From Prochlorococcus marinus str. MIT 0917 (lineage in GTDB: Bacteria > Cyanobacteriota > Cyanobacteriia > PCC-6307 > Cyanobiaceae), in assembly GCF_027359575.1 (NCBI RefSeq), contig NZ_CP114784.1, forward strand, positions 620,001-684,000: DNA of 64,000 bases. The letters are read 5' to 3'. The notes below the pieces were generated by a model. The model did no database searches and had not been told where the DNA came from. It was given only the letters and a program-made list of their open reading frames with translations. This document shows positions 20,444-30,319 of the stretch, in pieces. The number at the start of each line of letters is the position of its first letter. Position 1 is the first letter of the stretch. The position numbers and the translations under genes were made by a program.

Positions 20444-21040
20444 ATGGCAAGTATGTATGGCGATATTAAATCAAAAAAAGAAATCAAAAGAAAGGAATAT
20501 AATTTAATCCGTAATTCAAACTCATCATTAATACATGAGAAAATAAAATTCAACGTCAAATCAAAACTAAATATACTTTTAAATAAATATCATGTGGAGG
20601 GACAATTTATAGGTATTTATTGGCCATTAAAAGGGGAGATAGATATAAGGTTTATTAAAGAAATTAATAATCAAAAAGTTGTTCTGCCTTCAAGTTCTAA
20701 AACCAAAGGTATAAGCTATCATCATTGGTCAAACAATCAATTAGAAATAGACGCAAATAGTATCCCTGCACCATCAAGAGAAAACCCTATTAACCCTAAT
20801 GATATTTCTATTCTATTTGTCCCCGCACTAGCTATCGATCAAGAAGGATACAGATTAGGCTACGGGGGAGGATATTTTGATCGACTTCGACAAAGAGATT
20901 TATGGTTTTCAATACCATCATTTGTAGTTATCAGTAATAATTGCATTTCTAGAGAACCATTACCTAGAGACAAATGGGACGTTCCTTTTAATGGCTGGAT
21001 TAGCGAAAAAGGTCTACATGAAATTGAAGCAGCTAAATAA
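20444..21040 (+). CDS. 5-formyltetrahydrofolate cyclo-ligase
   Basis: This 198-residue enzyme converts 5-formyl-THF to 5,10-methenyl-THF with ATP, returning stored folate to the one-carbon pool. The C-terminal signature RLGYGGGYFDR (about residue 147-157) is diagnostic, and FVPALAIDQEG precedes it. The N-terminal KKEIKRKEYN is the ATP-binding basic helix. Thirty bases separate it from ruvC. A second in-frame Met four codons in is an alternative start. Confidence 0.9.
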   Translation: MASMYGDIKSKKEIKRKEYNLIRNSNSSLIHEKIKFNVKSKLNILLNKYHVEGQFIGIYWPLKGEIDIRFIKEINNQKVVLPSSSKTKGISYHHWSNNQLEIDANSIPAPSRENPINPNDISILFVPALAIDQEGYRLGYGGGYFDRLRQRDLWFSIPSFVVISNNCISREPLPRDKWDVPFNGWISEKGLHEIEAAK

Positions 21041-21082
21041 TTAGTTAGGCTTTAATATATACAAAATGCTTAAAGTCAAGGG

Positions 21083-21547
21083 GTGAGTGAAATCAAAGAA
21101 AAATCTTCCATCAATACTTATGGGAGTGATTCATTAGATAATCTTATAAAGCGTCTACAATCAACTTCAGATCCCAAAAGGCGCTATGAATATATTTTAT
21201 GGCTAGCTAAAAGTTTGCCATTGCTGACTGAAGATCTTCACTTGGAAACCACAAAAGTAAAAGGATGCATTTCAGAAGTATATGTTCTTGGAATTCTTTA
21301 TAATGGAAAAATTCAATGGAAAGGATATTCAGATGCACTCATAACAAAAGGATTACTAGCTTTTCTAATAAAAGGTTTGAATGATCTAACACCTTTTGAA
21401 GTACTCTCTATAAATGAAAATTTTATAGAGATGACAGGACTAAACAAAAGCTTGACTCCATCGAGAGCAAATGGTTTTCTCAACATATTCCTAAAAATGA
21501 AAGCTCAAGCCAAAAATCTCTCACTACCTATTTCTGATAATGAATAA
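21083..21547 (+). CDS. sufE: Cysteine desulfurase activator SufE
   Basis: SufE accepts persulfide sulfur from SufS and passes it to the SufBCD scaffold for Fe-S cluster assembly. The acceptor cysteine is in KVKGCISEVYV (about residue 48-58), and GLLAFLIKGLN and the C-terminal TPSRANGFLNIF are family motifs. The 154-residue length is normal. Start is GTG. Confidence 0.9.
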   Translation: MSEIKEKSSINTYGSDSLDNLIKRLQSTSDPKRRYEYILWLAKSLPLLTEDLHLETTKVKGCISEVYVLGILYNGKIQWKGYSDALITKGLLAFLIKGLNDLTPFEVLSINENFIEMTGLNKSLTPSRANGFLNIFLKMKAQAKNLSLPISDNE

Positions 21548-21583
21548 AAAAAAATTCAAAAAAAAATTATCTCCTTATAAAAA

Positions 21584-22900
21584 ATGAAAAAAGTTGGTAT
21601 TGGTTTACTTGGCCTAGGCACTGTTGGGCAGGGTGTTGCAAATATAATTAACAACCCAAATGATAGACATCCATTGGTTGGAGAACTTGAAATCATGGGT
21701 ATTGCAGTAAGGAATCTCCAAAAGAAAAGAGATGTATCTTTTCCCGATTCAATACTTACAACAAACCCAATTGAAATAGTAAATAATTCTAATATTCAAA
21801 TAGTTGTTGAAGTAATGGGGGGAATAGAGCCCGCAAAATCATTAATTATCCAAGCGATAAGAGCAGGTAAATCTGTTGTAACTGCCAACAAAGCCGTAAT
21901 TGCAAGACATGGTGAAGAGATTTCAAATGAAGCGAAAGCCGCTGGGGTTTATGTCCTTATAGAAGCGGCAGTAGGAGGCGGGATACCAATAATTGAGCCT
22001 CTAAAGCAATCTTTAGGTGGAAATCAGATAACTAAAGTAAGCGGAATAATAAATGGAACAACTAATTACATACTCTCCAGAATGGATAAAGAAGGAGTTA
22101 ATTATGCTGATGTTTTAAAAGATGCACAAGCACTGGGATATGCAGAAAGTGACCCAGCAGCTGATGTCGAAGGATCTGACGCCGCTGACAAAATTGCAAT
22201 TCTAAGTGGCCTTGCTTTTGGTGGAGCAATTAATCGAGCTGACATCCCAACGACTGGGATAAATCTTCTAGAGGGTATCGATGTCAATTATGCAAGAAAG
22301 TTGGGTTATGGAATTAAACTTTTAGCTATATCTGAGAAAGGAGAAACTCAATCAAAAAGCGAAAACAGTCAACCACTATCTGTCTGGGTTGAGCCAACAT
22401 TGGTACCTGAAGATAATCCATTAGAAGGGGTAAATGGAGTGAACAATGCAATCCTTGTGGAAGGTAATCCCATTGGAGAAGTAATGTTTTTCGGACCAGG
22501 TGCAGGATCAGGTCCAACTGCATCAGCTGTTGTTGCAGACATACTTAATATTGCAGGTATTCAGTCTATGAGTGGAGACAAAATCTTTAACTTAGATCCG
22601 CTTCTATCAGCAAAAGGTTGGAGAAGTTGTCATGTAGCAGAAAAGAAAAAAATAACTAAAAAGAATTACATACGGCTTATCGCAGAAGATAGTCCAGGAG
22701 TAATTGGAGAAATCGGAACTATCTTTGGAAAGAAAAAAATATCTATTGAATCAATTGTGCAATTCGATGCAACGGATAAAGAAGCAGAAATAGTAGTTAT
22801 TACTCATAAGATTAATCAAGGTCAGCTTGAAGAGGCTCTTTTAGATATAGAACACTTGTCACAAGTTAAGAGAATTGCAACAACGATGGGTTGCCTTTAG
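21584..22900 (+). CDS. hom: Homoserine dehydrogenase
   Basis: This enzyme reduces aspartate semialdehyde to homoserine for threonine and methionine synthesis. The N-terminal NAD(P) site is GIGLLGLGTVGQGV (residues 5-18). SVVTANKAVIARHG (about 95-108) and ALGYAESDPAADVEG (about 184-198) mark the catalytic domain. A C-terminal ACT domain from about residue 360 (APGVIGEI-like SPGVIGEIG) suggests feedback by threonine. Length of 438 is normal for the monofunctional enzyme. Confidence 0.95.
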   Translation: MKKVGIGLLGLGTVGQGVANIINNPNDRHPLVGELEIMGIAVRNLQKKRDVSFPDSILTTNPIEIVNNSNIQIVVEVMGGIEPAKSLIIQAIRAGKSVVTANKAVIARHGEEISNEAKAAGVYVLIEAAVGGGIPIIEPLKQSLGGNQITKVSGIINGTTNYILSRMDKEGVNYADVLKDAQALGYAESDPAADVEGSDAADKIAILSGLAFGGAINRADIPTTGINLLEGIDVNYARKLGYGIKLLAISEKGETQSKSENSQPLSVWVEPTLVPEDNPLEGVNGVNNAILVEGNPIGEVMFFGPGAGSGPTASAVVADILNIAGIQSMSGDKIFNLDPLLSAKGWRSCHVAEKKKITKKNYIRLIAEDSPGVIGEIGTIFGKKKISIESIVQFDATDKEAEIVVITHKINQGQLEEALLDIEHLSQVKRIATTMGCL

Positions 22901-22992
22901 CTAACGAAAACTAGTCAAATCGGAATTAAGTTGCTACTTATATAAATAGAACAAAGGAAATTATATCTTAAATTTCTTTTCGTAACTAAACC

Positions 22993-23211
22993 ATGAAAAC
23001 ATCCAAAAGCGTAGTTGAGGAAGCCAGACAAGAAACAGAAAAAAATATTAATCAAGGAGATTGTGTTTATCTAAAGAATCAAGAAGAACTTTTTCAAGTA
23101 TTAGGTATAGATAATGCTTATGAAAAATGTTGGGTTAGACAATGGCCACTTAATCCTAACGGATCTCCTGTTTTTGAGATCTCAATTAAACAAGTATCAC
23201 CTAATCAATAA
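22993..23211 (+). CDS. Small conserved hypothetical
   Basis: The 72-residue soluble protein has an acidic helical N-terminus and a core with tryptophans (CWVRQWPLNPNGSP) that looks like a compact beta domain. I do not recognise a named family. ATG start with AT-rich upstream region; it lies between hom and the ABC substrate-binding gene. Coding character is convincing but function is unknown. Confidence 0.6.
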   Translation: MKTSKSVVEEARQETEKNINQGDCVYLKNQEELFQVLGIDNAYEKCWVRQWPLNPNGSPVFEISIKQVSPNQ

Positions 23212-23248
23212 ATAGTTTTAGGCAGAAATTTTTATAGAATAATAATAA

Positions 23249-24826
23249 ATGTTAAAACTGAATTATATAAAAAATATTTTAAAATTCTCAAGTATTTTAC
23301 TAATACTCTTCCAATTATCTTGTGTACAAAATAAGAAAAGAGAAAATATTATTGTTGCAAGTGCAGGTAAAATTGAATCCCTTGATCCTGCTCAAGCAAA
23401 TACTCTTAGGACACTACAAATATTAAGCGCTCTTGGAGATACTTTATATAAAATAAATAAGGAAGGAAATCTTTCCCCAATCTTAGCTAAAGAGTTACCA
23501 AGAGTTAGTAAGAATGGTTTGCTAATAGATATTATATTAAAAGAGAATATTTCTTTTCATGACGGAAGTATTTTCAATGCAGAAGCGATGGCATTTAGTC
23601 TTAATCGCTTTATGAAGATAGGAACTTTAAATTACCTGTTAAATGACAAAATAGAAAATATTGAAGTCAAAGATGAATTCGTTATAAGAATCAAATTAAA
23701 AAAGCCATCCAGTTCTTTAAAAAGTCTTTTAACTTCAGTAAATTTAACTCCAGTATCACCTAATTCATATTCAAATCATATAGATAGTTTCAAAAATAAA
23801 AGTTTCATAGGAACTGGGCCTTACCTCTTAGAAAGCTTCAACTCAAGTCAACAAATAATCAAGCCATTTAACAACTATTGGGGAGTCAAACCTCAAAATA
23901 AAGGAATTGACTTTATAAATTATAGTAATTCTAGTACTCTTTTCGGGGCTATAAAAACGAAAGAAGTTGACGTCCTGATTTCAAATTCGATCGATGATAT
24001 GCAGCGATTAACATTAAATAACATGGTTAATAAAGATTTGCTTAAATCAGGAGAAGGTAATCCAATAGAGATAGGGTACATTACATTTAGAAGTAACAAA
24101 TTACCTTTAAAAAATAAAACAATTAGAGAAGCTCTTACTTACACAATTGATAGAGAACTAATTAGTAAGCAAGTAAGTTTTGGGACTAGAGAACCATTAA
24201 GATCAATAGTTCCTCCTCAATTACACAAAAACAAACTTACGCCATGGCCTAAATACAATCCCCATATTGCAAGATCTTTATTAAAAAAAGAAGGCTATTG
24301 TGGAACAAATGTTCTTTCTATTCCATTAACATTTAGATCTAATGTACCTGCTGATAAACTACTTGCCCTTACATGGAAAGATCAAATCAAAAGAGATTTA
24401 TCTGATTGTATAGAAATAACTTTAAATGGAATTGAATCAACCACAGTTTACAAACAACTTTCCGAAGGAGCTTTTGATGCAGTTATATTAGATTGGACTG
24501 GAGCATATCCTGACCCAGAAGCATACTTAACTCCCTTATTAAGTTGTAATGAAATAAATAATAATACTTGTATTAAAGGGGAAGCTGTGTTTAGTGGGAG
24601 TTTTTGGGGTGATAATAAATTACAAGAATTATTGGAGAAAAGTGAAGAATCAGAAGGAGAAAGTAGATTAAAAAATTTAATAAAAGTTGAACAACTTGCA
24701 GCACAAGGAAGTGCTTATTTACCAATTTGGCTAGTTAATCCTAAAGCTTGGTCTTTAAAAGATATAAGTCAACCAGAATTCTCAAGCGATGGATTAATTA
24801 TTCTAAAGAACTTAAAAAGAGAATAG
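23249..24826 (+). CDS. ABC transporter substrate-binding lipoprotein, family 5 (peptide/nickel type)
   Basis: The 525-residue protein has a lipoprotein signal peptide ending in the lipobox FQLSC (Cys at about residue 25). It then has the SBP family 5 fold with the landmarks SLDPAQANTLRTL and FHDGSIFNAEA. The ligand could be oligopeptide, nickel or another small solute and cannot be read from the sequence. A permease gene follows after two bases. No ATPase or second permease is present nearby. Confidence 0.85.
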   Translation: MLKLNYIKNILKFSSILLILFQLSCVQNKKRENIIVASAGKIESLDPAQANTLRTLQILSALGDTLYKINKEGNLSPILAKELPRVSKNGLLIDIILKENISFHDGSIFNAEAMAFSLNRFMKIGTLNYLLNDKIENIEVKDEFVIRIKLKKPSSSLKSLLTSVNLTPVSPNSYSNHIDSFKNKSFIGTGPYLLESFNSSQQIIKPFNNYWGVKPQNKGIDFINYSNSSTLFGAIKTKEVDVLISNSIDDMQRLTLNNMVNKDLLKSGEGNPIEIGYITFRSNKLPLKNKTIREALTYTIDRELISKQVSFGTREPLRSIVPPQLHKNKLTPWPKYNPHIARSLLKKEGYCGTNVLSIPLTFRSNVPADKLLALTWKDQIKRDLSDCIEITLNGIESTTVYKQLSEGAFDAVILDWTGAYPDPEAYLTPLLSCNEINNNTCIKGEAVFSGSFWGDNKLQELLEKSEESEGESRLKNLIKVEQLAAQGSAYLPIWLVNPKAWSLKDISQPEFSSDGLIILKNLKRE

Positions 24827-24828
24827 TT

Positions 24829-25851
24829 TTGTCATCTAAAAAGGAACTTTTCAAATATACACTCTCGAGATTAGCTCTATTGCCAATTATGCTTTGGATC
24901 ATTTCGAGTTTAGTTTTTATATTATTGAGAATCGCACCTGGCGACCCTGTAGATGCAATTCTAGGCACTCGAGCCAATGAATTTGCAAGGGAAAGTCTAA
25001 GAATTAAACTTGGCTTAGATAAACCTTTAATTAATCAATACATTGAATATTTAAATCAGTTAATGCATGGAAATTTAGGAATCTCATTAAACACACAAGA
25101 ACCTGTTAAAATAATTATTTCAAAAGCTCTTCCAGCAAGTTTGGAATTAGCAATATTTTCAGTATTAATAGCATCAATAGTTGGTTATTTAATTGGTTTT
25201 TTAGGAGCAGTAAAACCAGAAGGCAGATTAGATTTTTGGGGAAGGATTTTCGGCATTGGGACCTATGCTTTGCCTCCTTTTTGGGCCGCTATGTTAATTC
25301 AAATTATTTTTGCTGTATTGCTTGGTTGGCTACCAATTGGTGGCAGATTACCTCCCGGGGCTATTCCTCCACCCCAAATTACTGGCTTCTTACTTTTAGA
25401 TGGAATTTTAAACAAAAATATGGAAATAATTTTTAGCTCTTTTAAACATTTAATATTGCCTTCATTCACTCTAGGAATATTATTAAGCGGAATATTCAGT
25501 AGGGCATTAAGATTAAATCTAGAGGAAGTTTTAAAAAAAGATTATATTGAGGCCGCCAAAAGTAGAGGTATAAATGATTCTAGAATATTAATTAAGCATG
25601 CTTTACCAAATACACTTCTCCCAATATTGACAATTACTGGTTTAACAGTTTCTTCTTTAATTGGTGGAGCACTTTTAATTGAAATAACATTCTCATGGCC
25701 AGGTATTGCTCTTGGACTTCAAGAGGCTATTAACCAAAGAGATTATCCTGTTGTGCAAGGAATAGTTGTTATAATATCAAGCCTTGTTGTCATGATTAGT
25801 GTTGGAATAGATATCGTTATTGCATATCTTGATCCAAGAGTTAGCTATTGA
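24829..25851 (+). CDS. ABC transporter permease (DppB/OppB type)
   Basis: The product is about 340 residues with six membrane segments, the N-terminal LLRIAPGDPVDAILG and the ATPase-contacting EAA loop YIEAAKSRGINDSRIL (about residue 238-253). The frame is open from ATG 24748, but that start would overlap the SBP gene by 79 bases. TTG 24829, two bases after the SBP stop, gives an N-terminus that aligns with DppB proteins. Its last seven bases overlap the end of the opposite-strand hydrolase gene. Partner DppC, DppD and DppF genes are absent here. Confidence 0.85.
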   Translation: MSSKKELFKYTLSRLALLPIMLWIISSLVFILLRIAPGDPVDAILGTRANEFARESLRIKLGLDKPLINQYIEYLNQLMHGNLGISLNTQEPVKIIISKALPASLELAIFSVLIASIVGYLIGFLGAVKPEGRLDFWGRIFGIGTYALPPFWAAMLIQIIFAVLLGWLPIGGRLPPGAIPPPQITGFLLLDGILNKNMEIIFSSFKHLILPSFTLGILLSGIFSRALRLNLEEVLKKDYIEAAKSRGINDSRILIKHALPNTLLPILTITGLTVSSLIGGALLIEITFSWPGIALGLQEAINQRDYPVVQGIVVIISSLVVMISVGIDIVIAYLDPRVSY

Positions 25852-27440
25852 ATCTTGATAAGTTTTTCAATTACATTCCTATCTAAAATATGAAACTTAA
25901 GCTCGCCTTTAGTTAAATTCGTATTCGAAGGAATTGATTTTTTCTCTTCTAATTTTTCTAAGAACCTTATTATCTCAAAAGATAATAAGCTCTGTACAGA
26001 AAGTGGGTGGTAGCCCACAATTGATTCTCCCAGATTAAACAAGTCCTTTCCTTCAGACTGCTTCATCTGCCCCTCTACTCTAATAGGTGAAAAATGACTT
26101 GCCCCCTCAATTAATAGTACTCTGCTCAATGGACTTGAACTCAAAGCAATCGATAATCCGAGTTGCTCACTAACAGATGGTGTAACCAAGTCAAAAGTTC
26201 CTCCAGTAAGAAAAAGAGGAATATTTATCTTATTTTCTAAATCCTTTTGCCACAAAAAACTCCCAAAACTATTCATACCAACGATCGCTGAAAGATTTTC
26301 CATATTTCCTCTGTCTAATAAAGTAATATCTACTAACTGACATTGTAAAAGTGAAGATAAATTAGTAAGAGAAAGGTTATCAAGCACCCTCTGACATCTA
26401 TTCTCAAGCTGATCATCTATTTTTACCCCTGAAGCTAAAATAGCGGTAAGAGCTCCTAAAGAATGCCCCATAAGGACAACATTTTCTACTGAAATATCAA
26501 TCTTGCCTGATTTTTTAGCATTAAAAACACTATCTAAATCATTCAATCGATCAGGGATAACTTCAGCACCAGGCAGAGGCAGTTTCCCTTTCAACAAGTC
26601 TTCTAATGCTAATGAATCACTACCTGGATGATCTAGAACAACAACAGGCCAACCATTGTGACTAAGACTTCTTGCAAGCCAATTAAAATGATTACGATCT
26701 CCTCCTAAACCAGGCATTAACAAAATCCAATTTTTTTTAGTTTTCTCTCTAAAGGAAGGATTCCATACCTCCAAATTTAAAGGTTCATTTCGATGGGTAA
26801 CATTTAAGGAAATCAATTTATATTCAGATTCTTTAATCTCAAAAGGCAAAAGATTAATTTTTTCTCTCTTTACTGATTTTTCATTAATAGAAACCAAATC
26901 AGAGATTAGTTTTTGTTGTTTATTTAATTCACTTCTCCAATTATTGGCTACTTCAATCCAACCGTCCAAATCAATATGAATTGCTTTAACAGAAAGTGAA
27001 TTTAGAAGATCAAGAGTTGTCACCTCATCCTTTTTATTTAAAAGAGTTTCCAAAGTATCTAGAACGCTTTCACCAGTGTTGTCTTCATCCATAAGGATGA
27101 GATCACTTACTTCATCAAGTAATTTTCGTCCAGACCAACTTCGCAAAATTTGTCTAGCCATACTTTTATCTCTAACCAAAGGTGTGCTTAAAAACTTTGC
27201 TAAACCTTTCCTTTCTTTAAATCCAAGTAAATTTAGCCAGCTGGCTAGTTCTGAATTTGTTGACTCTTCTCCATTACTCCAATCAATCAATTCTTTTATT
27301 GAAATTGGAATAGACATTCCATCAAAATGAATTTCAAATCTCTCTGCTGCTTGAAATTTTGGATAAAAACAATAAGGAGCTACTAAACTTCCAACAGTTC
27401 CAAGAACAACTAATTTTTTAATGAATGAATTTGTTCTCAA
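25845..27440 (-). CDS. Exported alpha/beta hydrolase with cyanobacterial DUF1400-like N-terminus
   Basis: The 531-residue product has a signal-like hydrophobic N-terminus ending near FQAAERF. An N-terminal domain follows that resembles the DUF1400 region found before cyanobacterial alpha/beta hydrolases. The hydrolase part has the nucleophile elbow GHSLGALTAI (about residue 325-334), LMPGLGGDR as the oxyanion-side strand, and a late GASHF for the catalytic His. Substrate (lipid or ester) is unknown. The start is TTG 27440, inside the first codons of the divergent MFS gene. Confidence 0.75.
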   Translation of the reverse strand: MRTNSFIKKLVVLGTVGSLVAPYCFYPKFQAAERFEIHFDGMSIPISIKELIDWSNGEESTNSELASWLNLLGFKERKGLAKFLSTPLVRDKSMARQILRSWSGRKLLDEVSDLILMDEDNTGESVLDTLETLLNKKDEVTTLDLLNSLSVKAIHIDLDGWIEVANNWRSELNKQQKLISDLVSINEKSVKREKINLLPFEIKESEYKLISLNVTHRNEPLNLEVWNPSFREKTKKNWILLMPGLGGDRNHFNWLARSLSHNGWPVVVLDHPGSDSLALEDLLKGKLPLPGAEVIPDRLNDLDSVFNAKKSGKIDISVENVVLMGHSLGALTAILASGVKIDDQLENRCQRVLDNLSLTNLSSLLQCQLVDITLLDRGNMENLSAIVGMNSFGSFLWQKDLENKINIPLFLTGGTFDLVTPSVSEQLGLSIALSSSPLSRVLLIEGASHFSPIRVEGQMKQSEGKDLFNLGESIVGYHPLSVQSLLSFEIIRFLEKLEEKKSIPSNTNLTKGELKFHILDRNVIEKLIKIQ

Positions 27441-28663
27441 AGTCTATTTATAGCAATTATTGGAAGAGATTCCCTGTATCCCTAAAATTAATCATAAAGG
27501 CTCGTTTATGGACAGCAATAGGAGCAGGAGGGGTATTGTATTTAAGTCCAATAATTTTTAATAGTTTAGGTTTCTCAGCAGAGCAAATTGGTAGCGGCAT
27601 AACTATAGCTGCATTTGCTGGAATAACGACAAGATTTGGAACAGGATATTTACTTGACAAAAAATTTAACTATGGATATTCAATTAAAATCGCATGTTTA
27701 ATTGCAATATTATCGGATATTATACTTTTTTTTTCACAAAGCCATTTAGCATACCTCTATGGTCAATTTTTTTTAGGAGCTGCCGCTGGAATTTATTGGC
27801 CTTCCGCAGAATTAGCAGTTCCCTTAAATTGCTATAGCAAAATCAAATCAAGTGAAGGTTATTCTCTTGCAAGAAGTGCTGACGCTATTGGAGTCACATT
27901 AGGGGTCCTGCTAGGCACAATTGGAACGTATTTTGAATTCGAACGAATAATATATTTAATAGATATTTTATGCATGTTATACATATTCAATATTCTATTA
28001 AATAATCTAGGAATATTTACAATCAAAAAGGAATTCGAAACAAAAGCTGATATAGAATTCAATTATAATAATACAGAGAAAAAATCTAATCTAAAATGGG
28101 TTATAAAGTTATTTCCTTTATTTTTAGTAACTCTATTTGTAACAGGTGTAATGAGTCTATTGCAAAGCATTCTTCCATTAGATTTAGCGAACGGTGGTAT
28201 AATAAGGCCGCCATTCATAGAGCAAAGAGTAGCTACATTAGTAACACTTAAACTTGTTTTACTTGCAATTTTTCAATGGCCAGTAGGTTATATTTTAAGG
28301 AATAAAAATTCATCTTTTAAATTCAAATTATGCTTAATATCGCTACTAATAGGTTTTATTTTCTTATCACTTTCTAATTTATTGATTAACGGATATCTAT
28401 TAATACTTTTAGCTTTCATACCTCTAACAATTTCTCTATGTATATTTCTACCATCAGCTTCAGATTCAATAATAAAATCAACTCCAATTAAATATAAAGG
28501 TACGGCAATTGCTTTATATTCTCAGTGCTTTGGCATTAGTTCTTTAACTATCCCTTGGATGGCTGGTAAGTTAATAGATAATTTCAATACAGCATTTCAT
28601 TTATGGTTAATTGTTAGTCTTATCTGTTTAGCTTTAGTACCAATATCTAAACATATTAAATAA
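27425..28663 (+). CDS. Major facilitator superfamily transporter
   Basis: This 412-residue integral membrane protein has about 12 hydrophobic segments and the MFS loop 2-3 signature GRxxDR-like TRFGTGYLLDKKF (about residue 58-70). The substrate is not evident. Its start overlaps the start of the opposite-strand alpha/beta hydrolase gene by 16 bp, and no later in-frame start of normal type is near. Each gene's promoter must therefore lie within the other's coding sequence. Confidence 0.82.
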   Translation: MNLFSKSIYSNYWKRFPVSLKLIIKARLWTAIGAGGVLYLSPIIFNSLGFSAEQIGSGITIAAFAGITTRFGTGYLLDKKFNYGYSIKIACLIAILSDIILFFSQSHLAYLYGQFFLGAAAGIYWPSAELAVPLNCYSKIKSSEGYSLARSADAIGVTLGVLLGTIGTYFEFERIIYLIDILCMLYIFNILLNNLGIFTIKKEFETKADIEFNYNNTEKKSNLKWVIKLFPLFLVTLFVTGVMSLLQSILPLDLANGGIIRPPFIEQRVATLVTLKLVLLAIFQWPVGYILRNKNSSFKFKLCLISLLIGFIFLSLSNLLINGYLLILLAFIPLTISLCIFLPSASDSIIKSTPIKYKGTAIALYSQCFGISSLTIPWMAGKLIDNFNTAFHLWLIVSLICLALVPISKHIK

Positions 28664-28679
28664 GAATATCTAATTCTTT

Positions 28680-29039
28680 TTAAATAGTTTGATTCCTATT
28701 CATTTCTTCAATTCTTAATTCCCTTAAATATAAAAAAAGAGGTGCTGAGAAGGCAAATGCAATTGTAAATGTGGTTAATATTACAATCCAAAGGTTTTTC
28801 ATCTCTAGTCTCTTCGATTCTGAAATTATCCAAACAAATACTGCTGTTGAACCTATAAAAAGATCTCTAGATAAAGACTGTGAAGCTGGATTATTATTAG
28901 CCAATTCTAAAAATAATTGAATATCAAAAGCAGGTCCATAGCTTTTTGCGAATTCAATATTTGCGAGTGTAGGTAAAATGGCTCCTAATATTACCAATAA
29001 TAAATAAACCCATTTCAACCATTTAATCTGCCTTATCAT
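28680..29039 (-). CDS. DUF2834 family membrane protein
   Basis: The 119-residue protein has three hydrophobic segments and the DUF2834 pattern: an N-terminal helix, a loop with FxxxL..NNPASQSLSRDL, then FIGSTAVFVWIISESKR. The function of DUF2834 is unknown. It converges on the MFS gene (16 bp between stops). Confidence 0.75.
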   Translation of the reverse strand: MIRQIKWLKWVYLLLVILGAILPTLANIEFAKSYGPAFDIQLFLELANNNPASQSLSRDLFIGSTAVFVWIISESKRLEMKNLWIVILTTFTIAFAFSAPLFLYLRELRIEEMNRNQTI

Positions 29040-29172
29040 AAGAAAAATTTTATTTAATACAATTTAATATATCAGAAGTATTATAAAGATTATCTATTTT
29101 ATGAAAAAAAAATATCATAGTTTTACCTATGAACTTAACTAACTATATTAGAAATAATATAGTTATTCAAGA

Positions 29173-30015
29173 ATGAGAATTATTGCACCTAAAGAAATAT
29201 TTAGGCTCCCTAAACTTAAATTAGCTGTAATTGGTCATGTTGAATGGGTCTCATTCTTAAAGGTTGACCAGCTTCCGTTAGCGGGAGAAATTTCACATGC
29301 GAAAGATAGCTTTGAGGAAGCAGCAGGAGGTGCGGCAGTAGCAGCGGTTCAAATGGCAAGATTGATAAATGGACCTGTTGACTTAATTACATCATTAGGT
29401 AATGACAATTATGGTGAAAAATGCTACGAAAGACTTACTAAAATCGGTTTAAATTTAAAAGTGGCTTGGCGTGAAAAACCAACAAGAAAAGGTATTAGCT
29501 TGATTAGTAAAGATGGAGAAAGAGCAATTACGGTTATTGGAGAGAGATTACAACCAATTGCTTCTGACAATCTACCATGGGGTGATATGCAAAATTACGA
29601 TGGTATTTTTGTTACGGCGACAGATGAAGAAGGAATAAGACTTGCCAGAGAAGCTAAATTCCTCTCTGCCACTCCCCGAACAGGTGAACAAACCTTAAAG
29701 AATTCCAAAGTAAAAATAAACGCTTTAATTGGTAGCGCTCTTGATCCTGGTGAAAAAATAAATCTTGAAGAACTTGAACCGAAACCAGACATATACATTT
29801 CAACAAAAGGTAAATTAGGTGGAACAATTTTTCCTGAAAATATTAAATATAAATCCATTAAGCCTAGTTCAAAAGAGATCGACACCTATGGATGTGGTGA
29901 CTGCTTCGCAGGAGCTGTCACGGCAGCTCTCTCAGCAAAACTAAATTTAGAGCAAGCAATTAATATAGGTGCATATTGCGGCGCTGAATGCTCAACCCAT
30001 TTCGGACCTTACTAA
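29173..30015 (+). CDS. PfkB family carbohydrate kinase
   Basis: This is a 280-residue ribokinase-fold kinase. The N-terminal substrate region includes GGAAVAAVQMARL (about residue 52-64), and the catalytic anion-hole motif near the C-terminus reads DTYGCGDCFAGAVTAAL (about 237-253), with Asp as the base. A Cys replaces the usual Ala in DTxGAGD, a tolerated variant. The sugar or nucleoside substrate cannot be assigned. ATG start after a 130-bp intergenic region. Confidence 0.85.
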   Translation: MRIIAPKEIFRLPKLKLAVIGHVEWVSFLKVDQLPLAGEISHAKDSFEEAAGGAAVAAVQMARLINGPVDLITSLGNDNYGEKCYERLTKIGLNLKVAWREKPTRKGISLISKDGERAITVIGERLQPIASDNLPWGDMQNYDGIFVTATDEEGIRLAREAKFLSATPRTGEQTLKNSKVKINALIGSALDPGEKINLEELEPKPDIYISTKGKLGGTIFPENIKYKSIKPSSKEIDTYGCGDCFAGAVTAALSAKLNLEQAINIGAYCGAECSTHFGPY

Positions 30016-30016
30016 A

Positions 30017-30223
30017 ATGAAAAGCCAACAAAATAAAAATCCACAACCAAACAAAAAAAATTCTATTACTAATAATTTTATTATACTAATATTTTCTATT
30101 ATTTCTCTTTTTTTTGAATCAATACTAATAATTATCAGTTTATTTAAAAAAGGTATTGTAAAGAAAGAAATACTTTCAAAAAAAACAGATCTAGGCTTCG
30201 ACTTGACAATCAAAAGAAAATAA
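30017..30223 (+). CDS. Small single-helix membrane protein, unknown
   Basis: The 68-residue frame begins at ATG 30017, one base after the kinase stop. It encodes a polar Asn/Lys-rich N-terminus, one long Ile/Phe/Leu helix (about residues 19-42) and a basic tail. The immediate spacing suggests co-transcription with the PfkB kinase. It has no recognisable family, and low-complexity AT-rich composition lowers confidence. Confidence 0.45.
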   Translation: MKSQQNKNPQPNKKNSITNNFIILIFSIISLFFESILIIISLFKKGIVKKEILSKKTDLGFDLTIKRK

Positions 30224-30319
30224 AGTGATAAAATCAAAATAAATAAATTAAATAATTTACAATCAACTGGCTTTATTTCTAGAAGTTGCTTTAATTAGAA
30301 AAAGTTATAATTATCTATA

